The position numbers were made by a program, and so were the translations under genes. Below are positions 26,563 through 35,173 of a stretch of 64,000 nt of DNA, piece by piece; the stretch's first letter is position 1, and every line of letters starts with the position of its first letter. The notes under the pieces are model-generated. The model was given only the letters and a program-made list of their open reading frames with translations, had not been told where the DNA came from and made no database searches. The stretch comes from Amphritea atlantica. GTDB taxonomy: Bacteria > Pseudomonadota > Gammaproteobacteria > Pseudomonadales > Balneatricaceae. The DNA is taken from positions 142,526 to 206,525 of the forward strand of contig NZ_JAHKQE010000028.1 of assembly GCF_018860855.1 (NCBI RefSeq). The letters run 5' to 3'.

Positions 26563-27267
26563 ATGGCAGAAATTATAGAATTAACCGATAGCACAACTGA
26601 AGTGCGGACTCTGGCAGACAGAGTCAGCGGCCAGTTGATCACTGCGATTGTACGTGGTGACATCCCGCCAGGCCAGAAGATCAGCGAGCCTGAATTAGCG
26701 CGTACTTACGGCATCAGCCGTGGGCCTTTGCGGGAAGCGATTCGTCAACTTGAAGGGCTGCGGTTAGTGGTTCGGATTCCCCATGTCGGGGCGCGCGTTG
26801 TCTCACTGACACCTGAAGAGTTGGTTGAAATCTATCGTATTCGTGAAGCACTCGAAGGCATGGCTTGCCGACTGGCGGCGGATAATATGTCGACAGATGA
26901 GATTAACAGCCTGCGCGAGTTGCTCTATCAGCACGAAAAAAATATTCAAGAGATCGATGGTCGAGCCTACTTTCAGAAAGAGGGCGACCTTGATTTTCAC
27001 TATCGGATTGTTCAATCCAGCAAAAATACTAAGCTATTTGAACTACTCGGTGGCGAGCTTTATCACCTGGTACGTATGTACCGTTATCAATTCAGCGTTT
27101 CTAAATCACGTCCACAGCGCGCCCTTAAAGAACACCATCGTATCCTTGATGCGATAGAAGAGAGGGATGGAGAGCTAGCGGAGCTGCTGATGCGCCGACA
27201 TATCGGTCGGGCACGCCGCAACATTGAAGAACGTCTGAATCCAGCGAACAAAGAAGAGAGGGAGTAA
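26563..27267 (+). CDS. GntR-family (FCD) regulator of the methylcitrate operon
   Basis: A 234-residue regulator; the ATG at 26563 is chosen because the longer frame starts with an unlikely TTG inside the operator region. The N-terminal winged helix contains PELARTYGISRGPLREAIRQLEGLRLV (about residues 45-71), and the C-terminal FCD domain has the metal-binding type residues in LDFHYRIV and LKEHHRILDAI. It ends three bases before prpB, so it is first gene of the unit and probably senses a propionate-derived acid such as 2-methylcitrate. Such GntR regulators replace the sigma-54 PrpR of enterics in Pseudomonas- and Shewanella-type clusters. Confidence 0.88.
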   Translation: MAEIIELTDSTTEVRTLADRVSGQLITAIVRGDIPPGQKISEPELARTYGISRGPLREAIRQLEGLRLVVRIPHVGARVVSLTPEELVEIYRIREALEGMACRLAADNMSTDEINSLRELLYQHEKNIQEIDGRAYFQKEGDLDFHYRIVQSSKNTKLFELLGGELYHLVRMYRYQFSVSKSRPQRALKEHHRILDAIEERDGELAELLMRRHIGRARRNIEERLNPANKEERE

Positions 27268-27270
27268 CCC

Positions 27271-28161
27271 ATGAGCAAACTGACCGCAGGCGGACGTTTC
27301 CGCAAAGCACTTGAAGAGACTAATCCACTACAGATCGTCGGTACTGTTAACGCTTATCACGCCATGATGGCTGAGCGTGTTGGTCATCGTGCGGTTTATC
27401 TGTCCGGTGGTGGTATCGCCAACGCATCTTACGGTCTGCCTGATTTGGGTATGACTACGATGAATGATGTGTTGGAAGATGTCCGTCGGGTCTCTAGTGC
27501 TGTAGAAACGCCGTTGATCGTTGATATCGATACCGGTTGGGGCGGGGCGTTTAATATTGCCCGGACGATTAAAGAGACGATTAAAGCCGGTGCCGCGGGT
27601 TGCCACCTTGAAGATCAGGTAGCGCAGAAGCGTTGTGGTCACCGTCCGAATAAAGAGATCGTATCGACTGAAGAGATGGTCGATCGTATTAAAGCGGCGG
27701 CTGATGCTAAAACCGATGACGACTTCTTCCTGATTGCTCGTACCGATGCGTTCCAAATGGAAGGTTTGAATGCCGCTGTTGACCGTGCGCAGGCTTGTTT
27801 AGAGGCGGGTGCCGATGCGATTTTTGCTGAAGCGGTACATACCTTGGATGATTACAAAGCCTTTGCTGATGGTATCAAGGGTGCGAACTTGTTGGCCAAT
27901 ATCACTGAGTTTGGTGCTACACCACTGTTCAACAAAACAGAACTGGCTGAAAACGGCGTGAACATGGTGCTCTATCCACTGTCTGCGTTCCGTGCGGCTA
28001 ACCAAGCAGCGTTGAATGTGTTTGAAGCGATTCTGCGTGACGGTGATCAGAAAGCAGTTATTGATACTATGCAGACACGTATGGATCTGTATGACTTCTT
28101 GAACTATCACGACTTTGAACAGAAGCTAGATGCGCTGTTTAAAGAAGGCAAAAACAAGTAA
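27271..28161 (+). CDS. prpB: methylisocitrate lyase PrpB
   Basis: A 296-residue member of the isocitrate lyase/PEP mutase superfamily. The active-site loop [10 protein letters not shown] (catalytic Cys near residue 122) and the Mg-binding DIDTGWGG segment are present. It splits 2-methylisocitrate into pyruvate and succinate, the last step of the methylcitrate cycle. It begins three bases after the GntR gene with AGAGAGGGAG as ribosome site. A 9-bp hairpin without T-run follows in the gap to prpC. Confidence 0.96.
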   Translation: MSKLTAGGRFRKALEETNPLQIVGTVNAYHAMMAERVGHRAVYLSGGGIANASYGLPDLGMTTMNDVLEDVRRVSSAVETPLIVDIDTGWGGAFNIARTIKETIKAGAAGCHLEDQVAQKRCGHRPNKEIVSTEEMVDRIKAAADAKTDDDFFLIARTDAFQMEGLNAAVDRAQACLEAGADAIFAEAVHTLDDYKAFADGIKGANLLANITEFGATPLFNKTELAENGVNMVLYPLSAFRAANQAALNVFEAILRDGDQKAVIDTMQTRMDLYDFLNYHDFEQKLDALFKEGKNK

Positions 28162-28176
28162 TCAGCCCTAGAGCTG

Positions 28177-28197
28177 AACCCGGTCCATGACCGGGTT
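28177..28197 (+). other. intercistronic hairpin between prpB and prpC
   Basis: AACCCGGTC/GACCGGGTT, nine perfect pairs with the loop CAT, sits 15 bases after the prpB stop and lacks a T-run, so it is more likely to protect the prpB message end than to terminate transcription. Confidence 0.6.
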
Positions 28198-28275
28198 ATG
28201 TTGACATAATCAAAGCAATAATACTGTAACGGGTCGCCATGACTATCTGGCCCGGAAGCAGAAAGGAGAGATAGG

Positions 28276-29406
28276 ATGGCAGAAGCTAAGAAACTGAGTG
28301 GTGCGGGTTTGCGTGGTCAGTCCGCAGGTGAAACGGCACTCTGTACTGTAGGCCAATCAGGCGCAGGCTTGACTTACCGTGGCTATGATATCAAAGAGCT
28401 GGCAGCTAAAGCCCAGTTTGAAGAAGTGGCTTACTTGCTACTGTACGGCAAATTGCCGAACCAAGGTGAGTTAGATGCCTATAAAGCACGACTGAAAGGT
28501 ATGCGCGCTCTGCCTGACGCACTGAAAGCTGTGTTGGAACAGATTCCGGCTGATGCTCATCCTATGGATGTTATGCGCACGGGTTGTTCAATGCTGGGCA
28601 ACTTAGAAACGGAAATGAGCTTTGCCGAGCAACACGATCATATTGATCGGATGCTGGCGGTCTTCCCGGGCATGATCAACTACTGGTACAACTATAGCCA
28701 CCACGGTAAACGTATCAATGTTGAGACCGATGCGGATTCGATCGGTGAACAGTTCCTCTGGACGCTGCACGACAAAAAACCTGCACCACTGCATGTTGAT
28801 GTGATGCATGCCTCTCTGATTGTTTATGCTGAGCACGAATTTAACGCATCAACCTTCACTGCAAGGGTTTGTGCCTCAACCCTGTCTGATATTCATAGCT
28901 GTATTACGGCGGCCATTGGTTCGTTACGTGGACCACTGCATGGTGGTGCTAACGAAGCGGCTATGGCAATGATTCAGAACTGGCACTCTCCTGAAGAAGC
29001 CGAAGCTGAAATTATGGCGATGCTGGCGCGTAAAGATAAGATTATGGGCTTTGGCCATGCGATCTATCGTGAATCAGATCCACGTAATGCGATCATTAAA
29101 GAGTGGTCTAAGAAACTTTCAGAGCACGCCGGTGATGAATCGTTATACGCCGTGTCTGAACGAGTTGAAGCGGTGATGTGGCGCGAGAAAAAACTGTTCT
29201 GTAACGCTGACTTCTTCCACGCGTCTGCCTATAACTTTATGGGTATTCCGACAGAACTCTTTACACCTATCTTTGTTTGTTCACGGGCCTCTGGCTGGGC
29301 CGCTCATGTGATGGAACAGCGGGCGAATAACCGTATCATCCGCCCATCAGCAGATTACACGGGCCCAGAAAGTGCTGAGTGGGTCGATATTGCTGATCGC
29401 GCATAA
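28276..29406 (+). CDS. prpC: 2-methylcitrate synthase PrpC
   Basis: A 376-residue citrate-synthase-family enzyme. The first catalytic His lies in LRGPLHGGANEAAM, the second in MGFGHAIYRESDPR, with the Asp in the FCNADFFHASAYNFMGIP region, the spacing typical of PrpC. It condenses propionyl-CoA with oxaloacetate. A strong AGAAAGGAGAG site precedes the ATG. The 130-base gap to acnD holds a tandem repeat and a hairpin. Confidence 0.95.
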   Translation: MAEAKKLSGAGLRGQSAGETALCTVGQSGAGLTYRGYDIKELAAKAQFEEVAYLLLYGKLPNQGELDAYKARLKGMRALPDALKAVLEQIPADAHPMDVMRTGCSMLGNLETEMSFAEQHDHIDRMLAVFPGMINYWYNYSHHGKRINVETDADSIGEQFLWTLHDKKPAPLHVDVMHASLIVYAEHEFNASTFTARVCASTLSDIHSCITAAIGSLRGPLHGGANEAAMAMIQNWHSPEEAEAEIMAMLARKDKIMGFGHAIYRESDPRNAIIKEWSKKLSEHAGDESLYAVSERVEAVMWREKKLFCNADFFHASAYNFMGIPTELFTPIFVCSRASGWAAHVMEQRANNRIIRPSADYTGPESAEWVDIADRA

Positions 29407-29425
29407 CGCTATTCACTTTACTCGC

Positions 29426-29464
29426 TAGCTCTATTAGATAGCTCTATTAGGTAGCTCTATTAGA
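29426..29464 (+). repeat. 13-bp tandem repeat between prpC and acnD
   Basis: Three consecutive near-identical units TAGCTCTATTAGA/G plus a decayed fourth (TAGTTCTTTAAG). There is no open frame; it looks like a slippage-prone intercistronic spacer. Confidence 0.75.
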
Positions 29465-29482
29465 TAGTTCTTTAAGTAAGGC

Positions 29483-29504
29483 AGGAGGGGAAGATTCCCC
29501 TCCT
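29483..29504 (+). other. hairpin in the prpC-acnD spacer
   Basis: AGGAGGGGAA-GA-TTCCCCTCCT is a perfect 10-bp inverted repeat, 33 bases before the acnD start, not followed by T. It may process or partly attenuate the message between the two genes. Confidence 0.55.
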
Positions 29505-29537
29505 CGCTGACGATAATATTTTCAATACAGGTGTTAT

Positions 29538-32141
29538 ATGAACACTGAATACCGTAAACACTTAGCCGGCACCGACTTAGATTACTTTGACACCCGTGCG
29601 GCTGTCGATGCAATCAAGCCTGGGGCTTATGCAACACTGCCATACACCTCTAGAGTGTTGGCTGAGCAACTCGTACGACGTTGTGACCCTAAAGCGCTAA
29701 CCGACTCGTTAAAACAGCTGATTGAGCGTAAACAAGATCTCGATTTTCCTTGGTATCCCGCCCGTGTTGTTTGTCATGATATTCTTGGCCAAACAGCGTT
29801 GGTTGACCTTGCAGGTCTGCGTGATGCGATTGCTGAGCAGGGCGGCGACCCTTCAAAAGTAAACCCAGTCGTCCCAACGCAGTTGATTGTTGACCACTCG
29901 CTGGCAGTTGAAGCGCCGGGTTTTGATCCGGATGCCTTTGAGAAAAACCGCGCGATTGAAGATCGCCGTAACGATGATCGTTTCCACTTTATTGAATGGT
30001 GTAAAACGGCGTTCGATAATGTTGATGTGATCCCTGCCGGTAACGGCATCATGCACCAGATCAATCTAGAGAAGATGTCTCCGGTGATTCAGTCCCGTGA
30101 TGGCGTTGCTTTTCCTGATACCTGTGTGGGTACGGATAGTCATACTCCACATGTTGATTCACTGGGTGTTATCGCCATCGGTGTTGGTGGCTTAGAAGCC
30201 GAAACCGTGATGCTTGGCCGTCCATCGATGATGCGTCTACCGGATATTATCGGTGTTAAATTGATCGGTAAACGTCAGCCTGGTATTACCGCCACTGATG
30301 TCGTGCTGGCGATCACTGAGTTCCTGCGTAACGAAAAAGTCGTTTCTGCTTATCTGGAATTCTTCGGTGAGGGCGCTAAAGACCTGACCATCGGTGACCG
30401 GGCAACGATCTCCAATATGACACCCGAATTCGGTGCTTCTGCCGGTATGTTCTATATCGATGAGCAGACCATCGATTATCTAAAACTGACTGGCCGTGAA
30501 CCTGAACAGGTGGCATTGGTTGAACAGTATGCGAAAGAAACCGGCCTATGGGCGGATGATCTGGTTGATGCTGAATATGGTCGAGTGCTGGAATTTGATC
30601 TGTCGAGCGTGTGCCGTAACATGGCTGGGCCTTCTAACCCACACCGTCGTCTGCCAACCTCTGATCTAGAATCGCGCGGTATTGCGGTTCACCTTGATGA
30701 AGCGCTGGAAGAGGAAGCTGAAGGGCTGATGCCCGATGGCGCGGTTATTATCGCGGCGATCACTTCCTGTACAAATACCTCGAACCCTCGCAACGTGGTT
30801 GCAGCAGGCTTGATCGCCCGTCGTGCGAACGAGCTAGGCTTGGTGCGTAAACCTTGGGTTAAAACCTCTTTTGCGCCGGGCTCTAAAGTGGCCAAGCTCT
30901 ATCTTGAAGAAGCGGGTTTGCTGTCCGAGATGGAAAAACTGGGCTTTGGTATTGTTGGCTATGCTTGTACGACCTGTAATGGTATGAGTGGTGCGCTTGA
31001 TCCTAAGATTCAGCAAGAGATTATCGAACGTGATCTGTATACCACGGCGGTTCTGTCAGGTAACCGTAACTTTGATGGCCGTATCCATCCTTTCGCTAAG
31101 CAAGCGTTCCTGGCGTCACCGCCGTTAGTGGTTGCCTACGCGATTGCGGGTACTATTCGGTTTGATATCGAAAAAGATGTACTGGGTACCGATAAAGAGG
31201 GCAACCCGGTTACGCTGAAAGATATCTGGCCGAGCGATGAAGAGATCGATGAGATTGTTAAGCGCTGTGTGAAGCCTGAACAGTTTAAACAGGTTTACAT
31301 CCCGATGTTCGATCTGGGTAAGGTCGAAAAATCGATCAGCCCTCTGTATAACTGGCGTCCACAGACCACCTACATTCGTCGACCTCCTTATTGGGAAGGT
31401 GCATTAGCCGGTGAGCGTACGATGAAAGGAATGGTGCCACTCGCGGTGCTAGGTGACAACATCACCACCGATCATCTGTCGCCATCGAACGCGATTCAGG
31501 CATCCAGTGCGGCCGGTGAATACTGTGCCAAAATGGGCTTGCCGGAAGAAGATTTCAACTCCTATGCGACACACCGAGGCGATCACCTCACAGCGCAGCG
31601 GGCGACCTTTGCTAACCCTAAGCTGTTGAACGAAATGTGCCGCGATGAAAACGGTGAAGTGAAACAGGGTTCGTTAACACGTATCGAACCGGAAGGCACT
31701 GAAAGCCGTATGTGGGAAGCCATTGAGACCTACATGGAACGCAAACAACCGCTGATCATTATCGCCGGTGCAGACTATGGTCAGGGTTCTTCCCGTGACT
31801 GGGCTGCGAAAGGTGTACGGCTGGCGGGTGTTGAAACTATCGTTGCTGAAGGTTTTGAACGTATTCACCGTACCAATCTCGTGGGTATGGGCGTATTACC
31901 ACTGCAGTTTAAAGCTGGAGAAAACCGCAATACTTACGGTATTGATGGTACTGAGACCTATGATGTTGTCGGTGAGATCAGCCCACGCTGTGATCTAACC
32001 GTGGTCATGACACGTCGCAATGGCGAAGTGGTTGAGATTCCGGTGACTTGTCGTCTGGATACTGCAGAAGAGGTACATGTGTACGGTGCCGGTGGTGTAC
32101 TGCAATGTTTTGCACAGGAATTTTTAGAAGCTAATAACTAG
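29538..32141 (+). CDS. acnD: Fe/S-dependent 2-methylcitrate dehydratase AcnD
   Basis: An 867-residue aconitase-superfamily enzyme with three cluster cysteines, in AAITSCTNTSNP (about residue 416) and YACTTCNGMSG (about 482/485), and the swivel domain with GADYGQGSSRDWAAKG near residue 745. AcnD dehydrates 2-methylcitrate to the trans form of 2-methylaconitate, which is then isomerised by PrpF; the acnD/prpF pair replaces PrpD. prpF indeed follows after a terminator-like hairpin. Confidence 0.95.
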   Translation: MNTEYRKHLAGTDLDYFDTRAAVDAIKPGAYATLPYTSRVLAEQLVRRCDPKALTDSLKQLIERKQDLDFPWYPARVVCHDILGQTALVDLAGLRDAIAEQGGDPSKVNPVVPTQLIVDHSLAVEAPGFDPDAFEKNRAIEDRRNDDRFHFIEWCKTAFDNVDVIPAGNGIMHQINLEKMSPVIQSRDGVAFPDTCVGTDSHTPHVDSLGVIAIGVGGLEAETVMLGRPSMMRLPDIIGVKLIGKRQPGITATDVVLAITEFLRNEKVVSAYLEFFGEGAKDLTIGDRATISNMTPEFGASAGMFYIDEQTIDYLKLTGREPEQVALVEQYAKETGLWADDLVDAEYGRVLEFDLSSVCRNMAGPSNPHRRLPTSDLESRGIAVHLDEALEEEAEGLMPDGAVIIAAITSCTNTSNPRNVVAAGLIARRANELGLVRKPWVKTSFAPGSKVAKLYLEEAGLLSEMEKLGFGIVGYACTTCNGMSGALDPKIQQEIIERDLYTTAVLSGNRNFDGRIHPFAKQAFLASPPLVVAYAIAGTIRFDIEKDVLGTDKEGNPVTLKDIWPSDEEIDEIVKRCVKPEQFKQVYIPMFDLGKVEKSISPLYNWRPQTTYIRRPPYWEGALAGERTMKGMVPLAVLGDNITTDHLSPSNAIQASSAAGEYCAKMGLPEEDFNSYATHRGDHLTAQRATFANPKLLNEMCRDENGEVKQGSLTRIEPEGTESRMWEAIETYMERKQPLIIIAGADYGQGSSRDWAAKGVRLAGVETIVAEGFERIHRTNLVGMGVLPLQFKAGENRNTYGIDGTETYDVVGEISPRCDLTVVMTRRNGEVVEIPVTCRLDTAEEVHVYGAGGVLQCFAQEFLEANN

Positions 32142-32156
32142 GTCGAGCTGGTTATG

Positions 32157-32193
32157 TAGGGCCGGACAGTGTTTTCTGTCAGGCCCTATTTTT
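32157..32193 (+). terminator. terminator-like hairpin between acnD and prpF
   Basis: A 13-bp stem with one mismatch (TAGGGCC-G-GACAG against CTGTC-A-GGCCCTA), loop of six, then TTTTT. It is a good intrinsic terminator, so prpF may be expressed by partial read-through or from its own promoter in the next 120 bases. Confidence 0.8.
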
Positions 32194-32312
32194 AAATAGC
32201 AGAGTTTTTAATCAGTTTATTGCCACGTTATATGTAGGCGACAATCTCATTAAGTACTTTCTGAATAAGAGCATCATCAATGCGTGATGTTTAGAGACAC
32301 AGGAATATAGCT

Positions 32313-33494
32313 ATGACATTTGCTCCCCAGATTAAAATTCCCGCCACCTATATCCGTGGCGGTACCAGTAAAGGTGTTTTTTTCCGTCGTCAGGACTTAC
32401 CTGAAGCGGCTCAGGTGCCGGGTGAAGCGCGGGATAAGATTCTGTTACGGGTGATTGGTAGTCCTGATCCTTATGGCCAGCAGATCGATGGGATGGGGGG
32501 CGCAACCTCGAGTACCAGCAAAACCGTGATTTTGGATAAGAGTGAACAGCCAGATCATGATGTTGATTATCTGTTTGGTCAGGTCGCGATTAATAAAGCC
32601 TTTGTTGATTGGTCGGGCAACTGCGGCAACCTTACCGCCGCAGTGGGTGCGTTTGCGATTAGCAATGGCCTAGTCGATGCTGCGCGTATCCCGGACAACG
32701 GTATCTGCGTCGTGCGTATCTGGCAGAAAAATATTAAAAAAACCATTATTGCCCATGTACCGATCACCAACGGTGAAGTACAGGAAACCGGCGATTTTGA
32801 ACTCGATGGTGTGACTTTTCCTGCGGCAGAAGTGGTGATCGAATTTATGGACCCCGCCGATGGTGAAGGCTCTATGTTCCCAACCGGTAATTTGGTGGAT
32901 GATCTTGAAGTGCCGGGCATTGGCTCTTTTAAGGCAACCATGATTAATGCGGGTATCCCAACGATCTTCCTGAATGCGGCGGATATTGATTATACCGGTA
33001 CAGAGCTGCAAAAAGATCTTAACTCAGATGCCGCGGCGTTAGCGCGTTTTGAAACTATCCGTGCCTATGGTGCGGTCAAAATGGGGCTGATCAGTGATAT
33101 TAGCGAAGCGGTTGCCCGCCAGCATACGCCTAAGGTTGCCTTTGTAGCGCCTGCGACCGATTACACGGCCTCCAGCGGTAAACAGATTTCAGCGTCTGAT
33201 ATTGATGTCTGTGTGCGTGCTTTGTCGATGGGTAAACTGCATCACGCCATGATGGGCACAGCATCGGTAGCGATCGCTACTGCAGCCGCTGTTCCGGGTA
33301 CCTTAGTGAATCTTGCGGCCGGTGGTGGTGAACGCGAAGCCGTCACTTTTGGACACCCTTCTGGTACGTTGCGAGTAGGTGCGGCGGCAGAGCAGAAAGC
33401 CAATGGCGACTGGACCGCGAAAAAAGCAGTAATGAGCCGCAGTGCTCGCGTCTTGATGGAAGGTTTTGTGCGCATTCCAGGTGATAGCTTCTAA
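32313..33494 (+). CDS. prpF: 2-methylaconitate cis-trans isomerase PrpF
   Basis: A 393-residue PrpF-family protein with the N-terminal signature YIRGGTSKGVFF (about residues 14-25) and DWSGNCGNLTAAVG near residue 97. The diaminopimelate-epimerase-like fold isomerises trans-2-methylaconitate made by AcnD to the cis form that aconitase B can hydrate. It closes the methylcitrate operon. A strong terminator lies 120 bases downstream. Confidence 0.95.
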   Translation: MTFAPQIKIPATYIRGGTSKGVFFRRQDLPEAAQVPGEARDKILLRVIGSPDPYGQQIDGMGGATSSTSKTVILDKSEQPDHDVDYLFGQVAINKAFVDWSGNCGNLTAAVGAFAISNGLVDAARIPDNGICVVRIWQKNIKKTIIAHVPITNGEVQETGDFELDGVTFPAAEVVIEFMDPADGEGSMFPTGNLVDDLEVPGIGSFKATMINAGIPTIFLNAADIDYTGTELQKDLNSDAAALARFETIRAYGAVKMGLISDISEAVARQHTPKVAFVAPATDYTASSGKQISASDIDVCVRALSMGKLHHAMMGTASVAIATAAAVPGTLVNLAAGGGEREAVTFGHPSGTLRVGAAAEQKANGDWTAKKAVMSRSARVLMEGFVRIPGDSF

Positions 33495-33616
33495 CTGTCT
33501 GATAGATTATGAGTAGCGCCGGTAGCGATAAATGCTGCAGGGGTTACTGCGATGTCGAAGTGGCAGTCAGACGTTCGGGCCTCCCTATCAAGGATCGTGC
33601 GTTTCACTTCACGCTT

Positions 33617-33649
33617 AGGCTCTACATTATTGTGTAGAGCCTTTTTTTG
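33617..33649 (+). terminator. terminator after prpF
   Basis: A perfect 10-bp stem AGGCTCTACA/TGTAGAGCCT with a 6-base loop, followed by seven T. It separates the methylcitrate and hydrogenase clusters. Confidence 0.9.
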
Positions 33650-33863
33650 GTTTTATCGCCCTCATCTGTTTTACTCTTCCTCCCTTTTTACCTGATTTAT
33701 TTCCCCTCTTATCTTATTACTTTCTGTCGGGCAGCCTTTGCAAGTGCGGTCTACAGCCGTGCTTTAGTCTGTATTTTCCTAAGGGCTGTCGTTGGTGACC
33801 TTTAATGATCAATATATCTGTAACAGTAGGGGTGGCAAGTGATTAACCGGTTTGGATAAGTGC
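33650..33863. other. upstream regulatory region of the hydrogenase operon
   Basis: No gene is present. A pyrimidine-rich stretch (33661-33725) is followed by ordinary sequence up to the sigma-54-like element. Activator and IHF sites for a HupR-driven promoter would be expected here; I could not pick out a convincing TTG-N5-CAA element. Confidence 0.35.
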
Positions 33864-33879
33864 TGGATAGATCGTTGCC
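33864..33879 (+). promoter_or_regulatory. sigma-54-type promoter of hupSLC (candidate)
   Basis: TGGATAGATCGTTGCC matches the -24/-12 consensus TGGCAC-N5-TTGCW at TGG and TTGC with exactly ten bases between GG and GC. It would give a transcript start near 33890 and a leader of about 200 bases before hupS. Confidence 0.5.
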
Positions 33880-34093
33880 CGTTAATGCCTTTACGATGAT
33901 CTGCAGCGCCCATCGCGTGGCGGTTTAGATGAGTTGGAACGTAATTTGCTGAAACAAGAGGATTAATAATAACGAGAGACGGTACGAACAGTTCCTTACG
34001 CTTTAGCATTTCCTCTGGGCAGGGGATGAGTAGATCGCGCATTGGACTCTTTGGACCTTCCAAAAGGCGAGCCTGCTGACGGAGATAACCGAA

Positions 34094-35173
34094 ATGCCTC
34101 AATCAATAGAAACCTTCTATGAAGTAATGCGACGCCAAGGGATCACGCGTCGTAGTTTTCTGAAGTACTGTAGTCTCACGGCTGCTGCATTAGGGTTGGG
34201 GCCTGCGTTTGCGCCTCGTATTGCTCATGCGATGGAAACGAAAGAGCGAACCCCGGTTATCTGGGTACATGGTTTGGAGTGTACCTGCTGTTCTGAGTCC
34301 TTTATCCGTTCTGCACACCCTCTGGTAAAAGATGTGGTGCTGTCGATGATCTCTCTCGATTACGATGACACACTGATGGCCGCGGCTGGGCATCAAGCCG
34401 AAGCGGCGTTGGAAGAGACGATTCAAAAGTATAAGGGCAAATATATTCTCGCTGTTGAAGGTAATCCACCGCTAAATGAAGACGGTATGTTCTGCATTAT
34501 CGGTGGTAAGCCATTCCTCGATCAGCTCAAACATGCGGCTAAAGATGCCGCCGCCGTGATTGCTTGGGGTTCCTGTGCTTCTTGGGGTTGTGTGCAGGCT
34601 GCTCGGCCAAATCCAACGCAGGCTGTTCCTATTCATAAAGTGATTACCGATAAACCGATTATCAAAGTGCCGGGCTGTCCGCCAATAGCCGAGGTGATGA
34701 CTGGGGTTATCACCTATATGCTGACCTTTGGTCGTTTGCCAGAACTCGATCGTCAGGGTCGTCCTAAGATGTTTTATAGTCAGCGGATTCACGATAAATG
34801 CTATCGGCGTCCGCACTTTGATGCTGGCCAGTTTGTTGAGCATTGGGACGATGAGAGTGCTCGCAAAGGCTATTGCCTTTATAAGGTCGGCTGTAAAGGG
34901 CCAACCACCTACAACGCTTGCTCAACGGTGCGCTGGAACGAAGGCACCTCCTTCCCGATTCAGGCTGGTCATGGTTGTATCGGTTGTTCTGAAGATGGTT
35001 TCTGGGATAAAGGCTCATTCTATGACCGCCTGACCAATATTCCCCAGTTTGGTATTGAGAAAAATGCCGATGAGATCGGTATGACAGTCGCCGGCGGTGT
35101 GGGCGCGGCGGTTGCAGCACATGCAGCGGTGAGTGCTATTAAACGGGCGCAGCATAAGGGAGATCAAGAATAA
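34094..35173 (+). CDS. hupS: [NiFe] uptake hydrogenase small subunit HupS (HyaA/HoxK type)
   Basis: A 359-residue electron-transfer subunit. The N terminus has a Tat signal with TRRSFLK (Arg19-Arg20) and cleavage probably after AHA (residue 46). Cluster ligands include [10 protein letters not shown] (Cys63, Cys65, Cys66) and WGSCASWGC. Cys65 and the last Cys of the second motif are the extra pair of oxygen-tolerant hydrogenases with a [4Fe-3S] proximal cluster; mature numbering becomes 17/19/20 as in E. coli Hyd-1. The C terminus has a hydrophobic alanine-rich helix (about 333-350) for membrane anchoring. With HupL and cytochrome HupC it oxidises H2 on the periplasmic side and feeds quinone. 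The stop overlaps the hupL start by one base. Confidence 0.96.
   Translation: MPQSIETFYEVMRRQGITRRSFLKYCSLTAAALGLGPAFAPRIAHAMETKERTPVIWVHGLECTCCSESFIRSAHPLVKDVVLSMISLDYDDTLMAAAGHQAEAALEETIQKYKGKYILAVEGNPPLNEDGMFCIIGGKPFLDQLKHAAKDAAAVIAWGSCASWGCVQAARPNPTQAVPIHKVITDKPIIKVPGCPPIAEVMTGVITYMLTFGRLPELDRQGRPKMFYSQRIHDKCYRRPHFDAGQFVEHWDDESARKGYCLYKVGCKGPTTYNACSTVRWNEGTSFPIQAGHGCIGCSEDGFWDKGSFYDRLTNIPQFGIEKNADEIGMTVAGGVGAAVAAHAAVSAIKRAQHKGDQE

Noticed and set aside
33729..33743. Sigma-54-like GGGCAGCCTTTGCA before hupS
   Set aside because: Only nine bases separate GG and GC; the element at 33864 has the correct ten.
33809..34102. 97-codon reverse frame upstream of hupS
   Set aside because: It overlaps the hupS start and the sigma-54-like promoter and resembles no family.
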